From: Saprospiraceae bacterium
Lineage (GTDB): Bacteria > Bacteroidota > Bacteroidia > Chitinophagales > Saprospiraceae
NCBI GenBank assembly: GCA_015494245.1
Contig: WGBN01000203.1
Location: forward strand, 1 to 9,561
DNA length: 9,561 bases
Direction of reading: 5' to 3'
The notes under the pieces are model-generated. The model had not been told where the DNA came from. It was given only the letters and a program-made list of their open reading frames with translations, and ran no database searches. Within the stretch, counting starts at the first letter, position 1, and each line of letters opens with the position of its first letter. Below are positions 1-5,917 of this stretch, in pieces. The position numbers were made by a program, and so were the translations under genes.

Positions 1-761
1 GCCTGTTGCTCAACACAGCCGGTGAGCGGGTTTTGCTGAAGGTGAGGGATGCTTCAGGAGCTGAGCGCGAAGTCGTCATTCGTCCTGCCGGCAGCCTGCG
101 GGATTTGCAGTACGAGAAGTGGGTGGAAGACCGCCGCGCTCTGGTCAGTCGCTGGTCGAACAACCGCCTCGGCTATTTGCACATTCGCGCCATGGGTTGG
201 AGCAGCTTTGAGCGCTTTGAGCGCGAGTTGACGGCTGCCGGACTCGGCAAGGAGGGCATCGTCATAGACGTCCGCTTCAATGGCGGGGGCTGGACTACCG
301 ATATGTTGATGACCGTGTTGGATGTAGCTCAGCACGCCTACACCATTCCGCGTGGCGCTGCCGAAAATCTGCAAAAGGAGCACACCGACTTTCGGGAGCA
401 TTATCCCTTTGGGGAGCGCCTGCCTTATGCGGCCTGGACCAAGCCTTCCATTGCCCTTTGCAATGAGAACAGCTACTCCAACGCGGAGATTTTCTCACAT
501 GCCTATAAGAATTTGGGGCTGGGAACGCTGGTAGGTACGCCCACCTTTGGGGCTGTCATCTCCACCGGCGGGCATGGCTTATTGAATGGCTCTTACGTGC
601 GCATGCCCTTTAGGGGCTGGTACGTCAGGGCTACAGATGAGAATATGGAATTTTCGCCGGCAGTGCCGGATGTGATTGTACACAATGCGCCGGACGGGCG
701 CGCTAAGGGAGAGGACGAACAACTGAAACGTGCCGTAGAGATTTTGCTGGAGCAGTTGTAA
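1..761 (+). CDS. Tricorn-type S41 serine protease, C-terminal part (5' end outside window)
   Basis: The reading frame is open from the left edge (first full codon at 3) to TAA at 759-761, giving about 252 residues. The TTG at 6 is internal, not a start. The first ~35 residues read like the end of a PDZ domain (V-L-L-K-V-R-D then V-V-I-R-P). They lead through a W-V-E-x-x-R segment into the S41 core: GYLHI (~57-61), VIDVRFNGGG (~86-95), and NENSYSNAEIF (~153-163, counting from codon 6). By alignment from memory with Thermoplasma tricorn, S158 in SNAE is the probable nucleophile and E215 in NMEFSP the probable tetrad glutamate; PDVIV follows as in family members. The catalytic His region and any N-terminal propeller domains lie upstream of the window. 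Such enzymes degrade peptides; location (cytoplasm or periplasm) cannot be judged without the N terminus. Transcription ends at the hairpin directly after the stop. Confidence 0.88.
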   Translation, partial: LLLNTAGERVLLKVRDASGAEREVVIRPAGSLRDLQYEKWVEDRRALVSRWSNNRLGYLHIRAMGWSSFERFERELTAAGLGKEGIVIDVRFNGGGWTTDMLMTVLDVAQHAYTIPRGAAENLQKEHTDFREHYPFGERLPYAAWTKPSIALCNENSYSNAEIFSHAYKNLGLGTLVGTPTFGAVISTGGHGLLNGSYVRMPFRGWYVRATDENMEFSPAVPDVIVHNAPDGRAKGEDEQLKRAVEILLEQL

Positions 762-788
762 AAAAGCCCGAGGCTTTCGGGCTTTTTT
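760..788. terminator. Bidirectional intrinsic terminator between protease gene and rpsU
   Basis: A perfect 12-bp stem has its left arm at 760-771 (AAAAAAGCCCGA), loop GGCTT at 772-776 and right arm at 777-788 (TCGGGCTTTTTT). The A-run on one side and T-run on the other give a U-tract in both directions. It therefore serves both the plus-strand protease gene, whose stop codon overlaps its edge, and the minus-strand rpsU, which ends 12 nt away. Confidence 0.93.
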
Positions 789-800
789 ACAAAGCTCTTT

Positions 801-995
801 TTAAACCTCCTGCATGTTTTGCTTCTTAAGGCGATAAGCGGCCTTGAGCAGTTCATTGCGGCGGCGGATGGAGGGCTTTACGTACTCCTTGCGGCGGCGA
901 AGCTCCTTCATGATGCCGGCGTTTTGAAATTTGCGCTTGTAGCGCTTCAAGGCGCGATCAATGTTCTCGCTGTCTTTGACGTTGATGATCAGCAT
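801..995 (-). CDS. rpsU: 30S ribosomal protein bS21
   Basis: This is a 64-residue, strongly basic protein beginning MLIINVKDSENIDRALKRYK. It matches bS21, a small-subunit protein near the mRNA exit/anti-Shine-Dalgarno region that in Bacteroidota ribosomes helps hold the 16S 3' tail away from mRNA (established knowledge). The family signature appears as ENIDRALKRYKRKF (~10-23) and the arginine/lysine-rich tail R-R-R-K-E-Y-V-K-P-S (~33-42). Length is normal for Bacteroidota. The start is ATG at 995-993, with an A-rich, SD-less stretch immediately upstream. It is a single-gene unit with a complete promoter at 1059-1090 and a terminator at 760-788, divergent from the PKD gene. See findings for the unusual position of a GGAGG in its leader. 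Confidence 0.95.
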   Translation of the reverse strand: MLIINVKDSENIDRALKRYKRKFQNAGIMKELRRRKEYVKPSIRRRNELLKAAYRLKKQNMQEV

Positions 996-1058
996 ATTTG
1001 CGTTTGTTTTTTATAAAATTTTTGGCCTCCGGACATCACCATAGCCCGAAAAGGCACG

Positions 1059-1090
1059 CAAAGATACGACTTGTTTTCATTTTGAACAAA
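1059..1090 (-). promoter_or_regulatory. Bacteroidota sigma-A-type promoter for rpsU
   Basis: On the minus strand, TTTG (1090-1087) is followed after exactly 20 nt by TATCTTTG (1066-1059). This fits the Bacteroidota -33 TTTG / -7 TAnnTTTG consensus. The predicted transcript start is near 1053-1055, giving a leader of about 58-60 nt before the rpsU ATG. Confidence 0.82.
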
Positions 1091-1119
1091 TTGGCCGGCT
1101 TTTTTTGAGCATTATTTTG

Positions 1120-1127
1120 TAAGTTTG
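1120..1127 (+). promoter_or_regulatory. Probable -7 element for the PKD/T9SS gene
   Basis: TAAGTTTG matches TAnnTTTG exactly, in the divergent gap upstream of the plus-strand gene at 1203. No TTTG or TTG lies at the usual 17-23 nt upstream; the nearest candidates give spacers of 12 or 26 nt, so the -33 box is weak or absent. The predicted transcript start is near 1131-1133, leaving a leader of about 70 nt. Confidence 0.5.
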
Positions 1128-1149
1128 TTTGTCCTCTAAACTTTTGCCG

Positions 1150-1206
1150 ATGGCAGTCAGTCATATCGGGGAGGCTGTTCTTTATTTCACAAATCTTGAG
1201 CCATGA
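1150..1206 (+). CDS. Possible 18-codon leader ORF overlapping the PKD gene start
   Basis: The first ATG after the predicted transcript start (1150) opens a frame encoding MAVSHIGEAVLYFTNLEP. Its TGA (1204-1206) overlaps the ATG of the PKD gene (1203-1205) in an ATGA arrangement, typical of translational coupling. Neither start has a Shine-Dalgarno sequence. The peptide shows no run of repeated regulatory codons. It could be chance, so it is a candidate only. Confidence 0.25.
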   Translation: MAVSHIGEAVLYFTNLEP

Positions 1207-2735
1207 ATAGATTTTTACCGTTTTATCTGTTTCTTTTCCTTCCTTTTGCGCTTCAGGCGCAGATTACTATTGAAGCCTCTGATTTGCCGGTTGTGGGAGA
1301 TGAGTGGGATACCACGGGCGATGGCGGAGTGAGCGATTTGGACCTCGGCAGTACAGGGGGCGATCAAGTTTGGGATTTTTCCGGCTTGCAGTTGAACGAT
1401 GTGGCTACACAGTCTTTTATAGATCCCGCGCTTCTTTTTGACAACGTCGGTGATTTTCCGGGTGCTGATTTGGCACAAACTCAATTGGGTTCTACGCGGG
1501 CAGATGTTTTTGACGTTGCGGATGATGCCGTTTATGAGATGGGGTTGGTGGTACAGCTTTTTGATCAGCCTTTTTTGACTTCCATTCCCTATGTGCCGCC
1601 GATTAAGGTACGTGCATTGCCGACTGAAATGGGCACGGCTTTTATAGACTCTTTTTACTTTGACATAGTACTCTCTGATGAGTCCATTGCGGCAGATTCC
1701 ATACGTTTGAAGCATGTGGAGTGGAGGGATTCGGAAATAGATGCCTGGGGCACGATGACGACGCCTTCAGGCACTTTTGACGTTTTGCGCGAGCGTCTCG
1801 TGGTGCATACGATAGATTCTGTTTGGAGTTATGTGGGGGGTGCAGAGTTGTTTTCCAATGCCAATGAGGTAGTGAAGACCAGCTACAACTGGCTGGCCAA
1901 AGAGGTGGGCATTCCGGTGGTTAGTGTAAGTTTAGACGATGCGGGGCAGCCTCAGGCTGCTACCTGGTGGGTGGCAGAGGGTGTTGCTCCTCCCGTTCCG
2001 GTTTATTCCTATGAGTATCTCAGTGGAAGCGGTTTGCTCCAATTTCAGGATTTGTCGGCTTTTGAGCCGGATAGCTGGTTGTGGGAATTTGGCGACAACA
2101 CCAGCTCTTTCGAGCAAAACCCCTTGCATCAGTACGCAGCTCCGGGCGAGTATGAAGTTTGTTTGACGGTAGAAAACCAGTTTGGCAGCAATACGGCTTG
2201 TCAGACGATTTACGTCTTTTTTGCTCCTGAAGCCGATTTTTCTTTTGAAGATCAGGGCGGAGGTGTTTATGCCTTTACCGATTTGTCAACGGATACTGTT
2301 ACGCTCTGGAGTTGGGATTTTGGCGATGGCGAGACTTCCATAGAGCAAAATCCCGTACACGTTTACACCAGTAGTGGTGACTATGTGGTCTGCCTCACGG
2401 TCAGTAATCCTGCGGGCAGCGATACGTATTGCTATTCCAGCCTGCAGGTCATCATCACAGCTGTAACGGAACTGCCATTGCAGGAGGCTTTGAAGGTATA
2501 TCCGAATCCCGCTTCCACGGAGGTGTTTTTCGAGCTTGGAGAAGCTGCAGAAACGGGTGGTTTGTTCTTGCAGGTAGAGAATGCTCTGGGGCAGGAGGTT
2601 TATGATGAGCCTTTTGAAAGAGATGGTAAGTCAAATGCCGTTGTGGTGAGCTCCTGGCCCCCGGGGATGTATGTGTATCGCCTGAGTGATGAAACGGGCC
2701 GGCCTCTTGCTGCGGGCAGGCTGTTCGTGCAATGA
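1203..2735 (+). CDS. Secreted protein with two PKD domains and type A T9SS sorting domain
   Basis: This is a 510-residue exported protein. Residues 1-20 form a signal peptide (MNR, then a hydrophobic FLPFYLFLFLPFAL core) with likely cleavage after LQA at ~19. Residues ~20-260 are a beta-rich region I do not recognise; family knowledge suggests an extracellular domain of unknown function. PKD domain 1 spans ~266-338 (WLWEFGDNTSS, then NPLHQY and the YEVCLTV strand). PKD domain 2 spans ~341-417 (WSWDFGDGETS, NPVHVY, YVVCLTV). Each carries two cysteines (C320/C333 and C397/C410) placed to form a disulfide. Residues ~424-510 are a T9SS C-terminal domain (VYPNPAS at ~432-438, PPGMYVYRL at ~486-494). 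The protein should be exported by Sec, moved across the outer membrane by type IX secretion and anchored or released. No catalytic motif is visible, so adhesion or polymer binding is only a guess. The ATG at 1203 is supported by the signal peptide; no SD is present. Confidence 0.9.
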   Translation: MNRFLPFYLFLFLPFALQAQITIEASDLPVVGDEWDTTGDGGVSDLDLGSTGGDQVWDFSGLQLNDVATQSFIDPALLFDNVGDFPGADLAQTQLGSTRADVFDVADDAVYEMGLVVQLFDQPFLTSIPYVPPIKVRALPTEMGTAFIDSFYFDIVLSDESIAADSIRLKHVEWRDSEIDAWGTMTTPSGTFDVLRERLVVHTIDSVWSYVGGAELFSNANEVVKTSYNWLAKEVGIPVVSVSLDDAGQPQAATWWVAEGVAPPVPVYSYEYLSGSGLLQFQDLSAFEPDSWLWEFGDNTSSFEQNPLHQYAAPGEYEVCLTVENQFGSNTACQTIYVFFAPEADFSFEDQGGGVYAFTDLSTDTVTLWSWDFGDGETSIEQNPVHVYTSSGDYVVCLTVSNPAGSDTYCYSSLQVIITAVTELPLQEALKVYPNPASTEVFFELGEAAETGGLFLQVENALGQEVYDEPFERDGKSNAVVVSSWPPGMYVYRLSDETGRPLAAGRLFVQ

Positions 2736-2779
2736 TTAGGTAGCGGAGTTGCTTACCGTCATATGGTGACATGATAGAA

Positions 2780-2798
2780 CCTGCCTGCAGCAGGCAGG
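2780..2798. repeat. REP-like palindrome
   Basis: CCTGCCTGCAGCAGGCAGG is a perfect inverted repeat with 9-nt arms (CCTGCCTGC / GCAGGCAGG) around a single central A. It lies 44 nt after the PKD gene stop. GC-rich palindromes of the CCTGCCTG type are common extragenic repeats in Bacteroidota genomes, from memory. It has no T-tract, so it may slow RNA decay or polymerase rather than act as a classical terminator. Confidence 0.65.
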
Positions 2799-2952
2799 CG
2801 CGGATAACGCGGGTTGTGCGGGCTTCGGCAGGCTCAGTCTAAAGGTTTTCGCGGGTTTAAACCGGTTTAACTTGATAGCTTGGTTTCTGATTGAGACAGG
2901 CGACCCAAAACTACTTAATGAACCATTGCTCAATAAGTCCGCCACTTTTTAT

Positions 2953-2960
2953 TATATTTG
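2953..2960 (+). promoter_or_regulatory. -7 element directly before the M50 protease gene
   Basis: TATATTTG is an exact TAnnTTTG match ending 5 nt before the ATG at 2966. A TTG at 2926-2928 could be the -33 box, but the 24-nt spacer is slightly long. The predicted transcript start is at about 2964-2966, on or next to the start codon, so the mRNA should be leaderless or nearly so. Confidence 0.65.
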
Positions 2961-2965
2961 CTCTT

Positions 2966-4057
2966 ATGGAAAAAGGAGCACTTTTTATCGGCCGGGTTTC
3001 CGGCATTCGCATTTACATTCATTGGACGTTTGCCATTTTACTGATTTGGATATTTTTGGTGTATTACGGCCAGTCGGGCGGCGATATGCAGCAGGGTCTT
3101 TTGGGGGGCTTGTTCATTTTGGCGTTGTTTGCCTGCGTAACCTTACACGAGTTGGGTCATGCGCTTATGGGCAAGCGCTTTAAGGTAGAGACTGAGAAGA
3201 TTACGCTCTATCCCATAGGCGGTGTAGCCAGCATGAGCAAGATGCCGGAGAAGCCCGTGCAGGAGTTGCTGGTGGCTCTGGCAGGGCCTGCTGTAAACAT
3301 CGTCATAGGAGGTTTGTTGTGGTTGTATTTGACGCAAGTCAAGGGTCTTTCCCTCTCCGGCATGACGGCGGATTTGAGCACTTTAAGTCCGCAAAATTTT
3401 GTTGCGCAGTTGATGTTTGCCAATTTCATTTTGGCGGCATTTAACCTGATTCCGGCTTTTCCCATGGACGGAGGCCGCGTTTTCCGGGCCTTGCTCTCCA
3501 TGGGCATGGAGCGCTCCCAGGCCACGCGTTGGGCGGCGAGTTTGGGGCAGGTGCTGGCTGTGGCTTTTGTTTTCCTCGGTTTCTTTTACAATTTTTGGCT
3601 GGTGTTTATAGGCGTCTTCATCTATCTGGGCGCTACGGCTGAGGCTTATCAGGAAACGACCACTTCTGCCTTAAAGGGTTATACCGTGCGCGATGTGTTG
3701 ATGAGCAGCTATCAGGTGCTCTATCCCTCCCAGCCTTTGCAGGCTGCTGTAGATTTGCTGCTCAAAGGGCAGGACAAAGAGTTCATCGTCCTGGATTTGG
3801 CCGGCGAGCAGGTTGTCGGCATACTGACGCGCGATGACATCATACGGCATTTGGCGGAAGCCGGTCGCGACGCGCCCATCTCCGAAGCCATGCGTCGCCG
3901 CTTTATCACCCTGGCTCCCGACCAGTCTTTAGAAGATGCCATGCAAGCCCTGATAAGCAATCGAACCCCCATAGCTCCGGTCTATGAAAACGGCCAACTC
4001 ATCGGCGTGCTGGATATGGAAAATATTCAGGAGTTTTTGATGGTGAAGGGAGTGTAG
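2966..4057 (+). CDS. Site-2-protease-like M50 zinc metallopeptidase with two CBS domains
   Basis: This is a 363-residue integral membrane protease. I chose the ATG at 2966, not upstream TTG or ATG codons in the same frame (from 2891), because MEKGALFIGRVSGIRIYIHW is the usual family N terminus and a -7 promoter element sits only 5 nt upstream. Several hydrophobic segments are visible (~20-34, ~44-60, ~100-122, ~146-160, ~191-222). The zinc site is HELGH (H61, E62, H65) with the third ligand in NLIPAFPMDGGR (D168, ~160-171). Two CBS domains follow at ~240-300 (VRDVLMS ... GILTRDDII) and ~304-360 (ISEAMRR ... GVLDMENI); CBS pairs usually bind adenine nucleotides and may gate activity. Family members cleave membrane-embedded substrates within the bilayer; the substrate is not deducible here. 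It forms a single-gene unit. Confidence 0.93.
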   Translation: MEKGALFIGRVSGIRIYIHWTFAILLIWIFLVYYGQSGGDMQQGLLGGLFILALFACVTLHELGHALMGKRFKVETEKITLYPIGGVASMSKMPEKPVQELLVALAGPAVNIVIGGLLWLYLTQVKGLSLSGMTADLSTLSPQNFVAQLMFANFILAAFNLIPAFPMDGGRVFRALLSMGMERSQATRWAASLGQVLAVAFVFLGFFYNFWLVFIGVFIYLGATAEAYQETTTSALKGYTVRDVLMSSYQVLYPSQPLQAAVDLLLKGQDKEFIVLDLAGEQVVGILTRDDIIRHLAEAGRDAPISEAMRRRFITLAPDQSLEDAMQALISNRTPIAPVYENGQLIGVLDMENIQEFLMVKGV

Positions 4058-4062
4058 GGGGT

Positions 4063-4109
4063 GGTGAAATCGGTTGAATCGGTGGAAGCGGTGAAATCGG
4101 GGAAATCGG
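4063..4109 (+). repeat. Dispersed repeat copy A: 9-nt minisatellite
   Basis: Five successive 9-nt units run from 4065: TGAAATCGG, TTGAATCGG, TGGAAGCGG, TGAAATCGG, GGAAATCGG. The first ~41 nt match copies B and C closely; the sequence then diverges, so this is a shortened copy. It begins 5 nt after the M50 gene stop. Confidence 0.8.
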
Positions 4110-4135
4110 TGGTTGGTTTATCGTGTGTTGTGTAT

Positions 4136-4163
4136 CGTTGAGCGTTGAGCGTTTAGCGTTGGG
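4136..4163 (+). repeat. 7-nt tandem repeat, four units
   Basis: Units CGTTGAG, CGTTGAG, CGTTTAG and CGTTGGG follow one another without gaps, between repeat copies A and B. It is a short minisatellite; no function is evident. Confidence 0.8.
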
Positions 4164-4165
4164 GA

Positions 4166-4233
4166 TTGGTGAAATCGGTTGAATCGGCGGAAGCGGTGGA
4201 ATCGGGGAGTTGGCGTGATGGGCGTGATGGGTG
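4166..4233 (+). repeat. 68-bp direct repeat copy B, left of the DUF1703 gene
   Basis: This copy aligns without gaps to copy C (5918-5985), with 63 of 68 positions identical by eye. It starts with the same 9-nt TGAAATCGG-type units as copy A and continues with two GTGATGGG-type units. It lies 132 nt before the DUF1703 start codon, so copies B and C bracket that gene with its promoter. Confidence 0.88.
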
Positions 4234-4306
4234 TATCAATCGTGGTCGGAGCACAGGCTCAAAAGGGGCGTTGTAAACTCACCACGGAGTTCACGGGGAG
4301 GGTATT

Positions 4307-4347
4307 CTCCATTTCCATTCTCCATTCTCAATTTTCCATTTTCAATT
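4307..4347 (+). repeat. C/T-rich 7-nt tandem array
   Basis: Units are CTCCATT, TCCATT (one base short), CTCCATT, CTCAATT, TTCCATT and TTCAATT. They end 6 nt before the -7 element of the DUF1703 gene and so occupy the place where a -33 box would be. The purine-poor strand bias may affect DNA shape or melting there; this is inference. Confidence 0.75.
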
Positions 4348-4353
4348 AATCCT

Positions 4354-4361
4354 TATCTTTG
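4354..4361 (+). promoter_or_regulatory. -7 element directly before the DUF1703 gene
   Basis: TATCTTTG is an exact TAnnTTTG match, identical to the rpsU -7 box, and ends 4 nt before the GTG at 4366. No TTTG is found at the normal -33 position, which is filled by the 7-nt repeat array. The predicted transcript start falls at about 4365-4367, so the mRNA should be leaderless. Confidence 0.62.
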
Positions 4362-4365
4362 TTTC

Positions 4366-5907
4366 GTGCAAAAACTACCTGTAGGCATACAAAGCTTTTC
4401 TGAGCTCCGGAGGGAGGGGTATCTCTATGTGGATAAGACTGCGTATATTTATGAACTTGCTACCGGAGGGAAATACTACTTTCTCTCCCGCCCCCGCCGC
4501 TTTGGCAAGTCTTTGCTGGTGAGTACGTTTAAGGAACTGTTTGAGGGCCGCAAAGAGCTGTTTGAGGGCCTTTGGATAGAAGAGCGCTGGGACTGGGAGA
4601 AGACGAATCCGGTGATACATATCCCTTTTGCCGGATTGGATTATAAAATGAAAGGCCTTTACGGCGAGCTTCAGAAGTACATCCAGGAATCGGCACAGAT
4701 GCACGGCATATCCTTGCAGGACGATAGTCTCAAAAACCAGTTTGAGGAACTTCTGAGGAAGTTGGCCGAATCCAAGGGGCGGGTGGTGCTGCTCATAGAC
4801 GAGTACGACAAGCCCATCATAGACTATCTCGGCGGGGAAATCGAGCAAGCCAGGGAAAACCAGCAGATACTCAAGAACTTTTATTCGGTGATCAAGGACA
4901 GTGATCCTTATATTCGCATGTTATTCATTACGGGTGTGTCTAAGTTCAGTCGGGTGAGTATTTTTTCTGATTTGAATAATCTGGATGATCTGAGTCTGCA
5001 AGACCACAGGAGCAACACCCTGCTCGGTTATACGCAGGAAGAATTGGAGCATTTTTTTTCAAAGCACATAGCATCTACGGCTCCAAAACTCGGTTTATCA
5101 GAGCAGGAATTGATAGACAAAATACGACGTTGGTACAATGGCTATAGCTGGAATGGTACAGATTTTGTGTACAACCCCTTTTCTGTACTCAATTTCTTTA
5201 CCAAGCGTGTTTTTATGAACTACTGGTTCAAAACAGCTACACCAACTTTCCTGATTAACCTTATCCGCAAAGAAGTCTATTATGATTTTGATGATATAAA
5301 GGTGGGTGATGCTGCTTTTGATTCCTTTGGGATTGAACATATAGACATCATCACTCTGCTGTTTCAGACGGGTTATCTGACCATCAAAAAATATGATGCC
5401 GGGCGGGAGCTCTATACCCTGGGCTATCCCAACCGCGAGGTCAAAAAATCTATGCTGGAGTATCTGGTACATGCCTTCAGCAATACCTCGGCCACCCAGG
5501 TGCGCTCTTATGCCCTCGAAGTCGCCGATGCTCTGGAGCAGGAAGATTTGACGAAAGTCAGAGAGGTCTTCAACATCCTGCTCTACAGCCTGCCGTATCA
5601 ATTGCATCAGAAAGCGGAGAGTTTTTATCACGCCATCGTTCACCTGTTTTTTACGTACATGGGCTTAGATGTACAGAGTGAAGTGAGCACTGCCCGCGGG
5701 CGTGCCGATTCCATCGTGGAGTTCGACGACAAGGTCTATTGCTTTGAGTTTAAATTGGACCGCTCGGCTCAGGAAGCCTTGGAGCAGCTCAAAAACAGAG
5801 GCTATACCGATAAGTATCGCAATACGGGAAAGAAAATCATCCTTATGGGAGTCAACTTTTCTTCGGAGAAGCGGGAGGTGGATGAGTTTGCGGTGGAGGT
5901 GGTGTGA
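4366..5907 (+). CDS. DUF1703-family protein: AAA-ATPase-like domain plus PD-(D/E)XK nuclease
   Basis: A 513-residue protein starting at GTG 4366. I preferred this over the ATG at 4231 because homologues begin with a short K-L-P-x-G-I-Q-S-F segment, because the upstream 45 codons would translate repeats, and because a -7 element lies 4 nt before. The N-terminal half is AAA-ATPase-like (PF09820 type): YLYVDKT (~19-25), P-loop-like RPRRFGKS (~42-49, Lys48), Walker B VVLLIDEYD (~140-148, D145/E146), then FITGVSKFSRVSIFSDLNNL (~187-206) and RWYNGYSW (~255-262). The C-terminal part is the PDDEXK_9/DUF1703 nuclease fold: acidic residue in GRAD (D448) and ExK in FEFK (E461, K463), so the catalytic triad appears intact. 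Length is normal. The family is often present in many copies per Bacteroidota genome; its biological role is not settled, with links to mobile or defence DNA suspected. The gene sits alone between direct repeats B and C, ending 10 nt before C. Confidence 0.92.
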   Translation: MQKLPVGIQSFSELRREGYLYVDKTAYIYELATGGKYYFLSRPRRFGKSLLVSTFKELFEGRKELFEGLWIEERWDWEKTNPVIHIPFAGLDYKMKGLYGELQKYIQESAQMHGISLQDDSLKNQFEELLRKLAESKGRVVLLIDEYDKPIIDYLGGEIEQARENQQILKNFYSVIKDSDPYIRMLFITGVSKFSRVSIFSDLNNLDDLSLQDHRSNTLLGYTQEELEHFFSKHIASTAPKLGLSEQELIDKIRRWYNGYSWNGTDFVYNPFSVLNFFTKRVFMNYWFKTATPTFLINLIRKEVYYDFDDIKVGDAAFDSFGIEHIDIITLLFQTGYLTIKKYDAGRELYTLGYPNREVKKSMLEYLVHAFSNTSATQVRSYALEVADALEQEDLTKVREVFNILLYSLPYQLHQKAESFYHAIVHLFFTYMGLDVQSEVSTARGRADSIVEFDDKVYCFEFKLDRSAQEALEQLKNRGYTDKYRNTGKKIILMGVNFSSEKREVDEFAVEVV

Positions 5908-5917
5908 CGGTTGTTAG

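Larger units (their letters stand above)
2736..2965. other. 230-bp intergenic spacer with REP-like palindromes
   Basis: No convincing gene is visible here. The stretch holds a 19-nt palindrome (2780-2798), a short CGCG-GATAA-CGCG inverted repeat (2799-2811), a segment TTCGGCAGGCTCAG (2824-2837) that resembles a common Bacteroidota intergenic repeat as I remember it, and overlapping palindromes GGTTTAAACC (2854-2863) and AAACCGGTTT (2859-2868). The -7 element of the following gene lies at its right end. No strong T-tract terminator for the PKD gene is seen. Confidence 0.6.
4058..4365. other. 308-bp non-coding, repeat-rich stretch
   Basis: No gene is visible. In order it holds a 9-nt minisatellite (repeat copy A, 4063-4109), four 7-nt units of CGTTGAG type (4136-4163), repeat copy B (4166-4233), a segment CACCACGGAGTTCACGG (4280-4296) that resembles a widespread intergenic repeat as I remember it, six C/T-rich 7-nt units (4307-4347), and the promoter of the DUF1703 gene (4354-4361). 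The frame open from 4231 into the DUF1703 gene is not coding here, because it translates the repeats. Confidence 0.7.

Noticed and set aside
1215..1715. 166-codon minus-strand frame inside the PKD gene
   Set aside because: It lies opposite the signal peptide and N-terminal domain of a well-supported secreted protein, and shows no recognisable domain.
2891..2965. Upstream TTG (2891) or ATG (2918) as the M50 start
   Set aside because: Either would place the exact -7 promoter box inside the coding region and add residues absent from the usual family N terminus.
4063..4233. Possible CRISPR array
   Set aside because: The units are 7-9 nt and contiguous with no unique spacers, so these are minisatellites. 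No cas gene is nearby.
4231..4365. ATG at 4231 as the start of the DUF1703 protein
   Set aside because: The extra 45 residues are a translation of repeat and C/T-rich DNA, and a promoter -7 box (4354-4361) would lie inside the coding region. GTG at 4366 matches the family N terminus.
5098..5643. 181-codon minus-strand frame inside the DUF1703 gene
   Set aside because: It is antisense to conserved ATPase/nuclease sequence and shows no family motif, promoter or signal.
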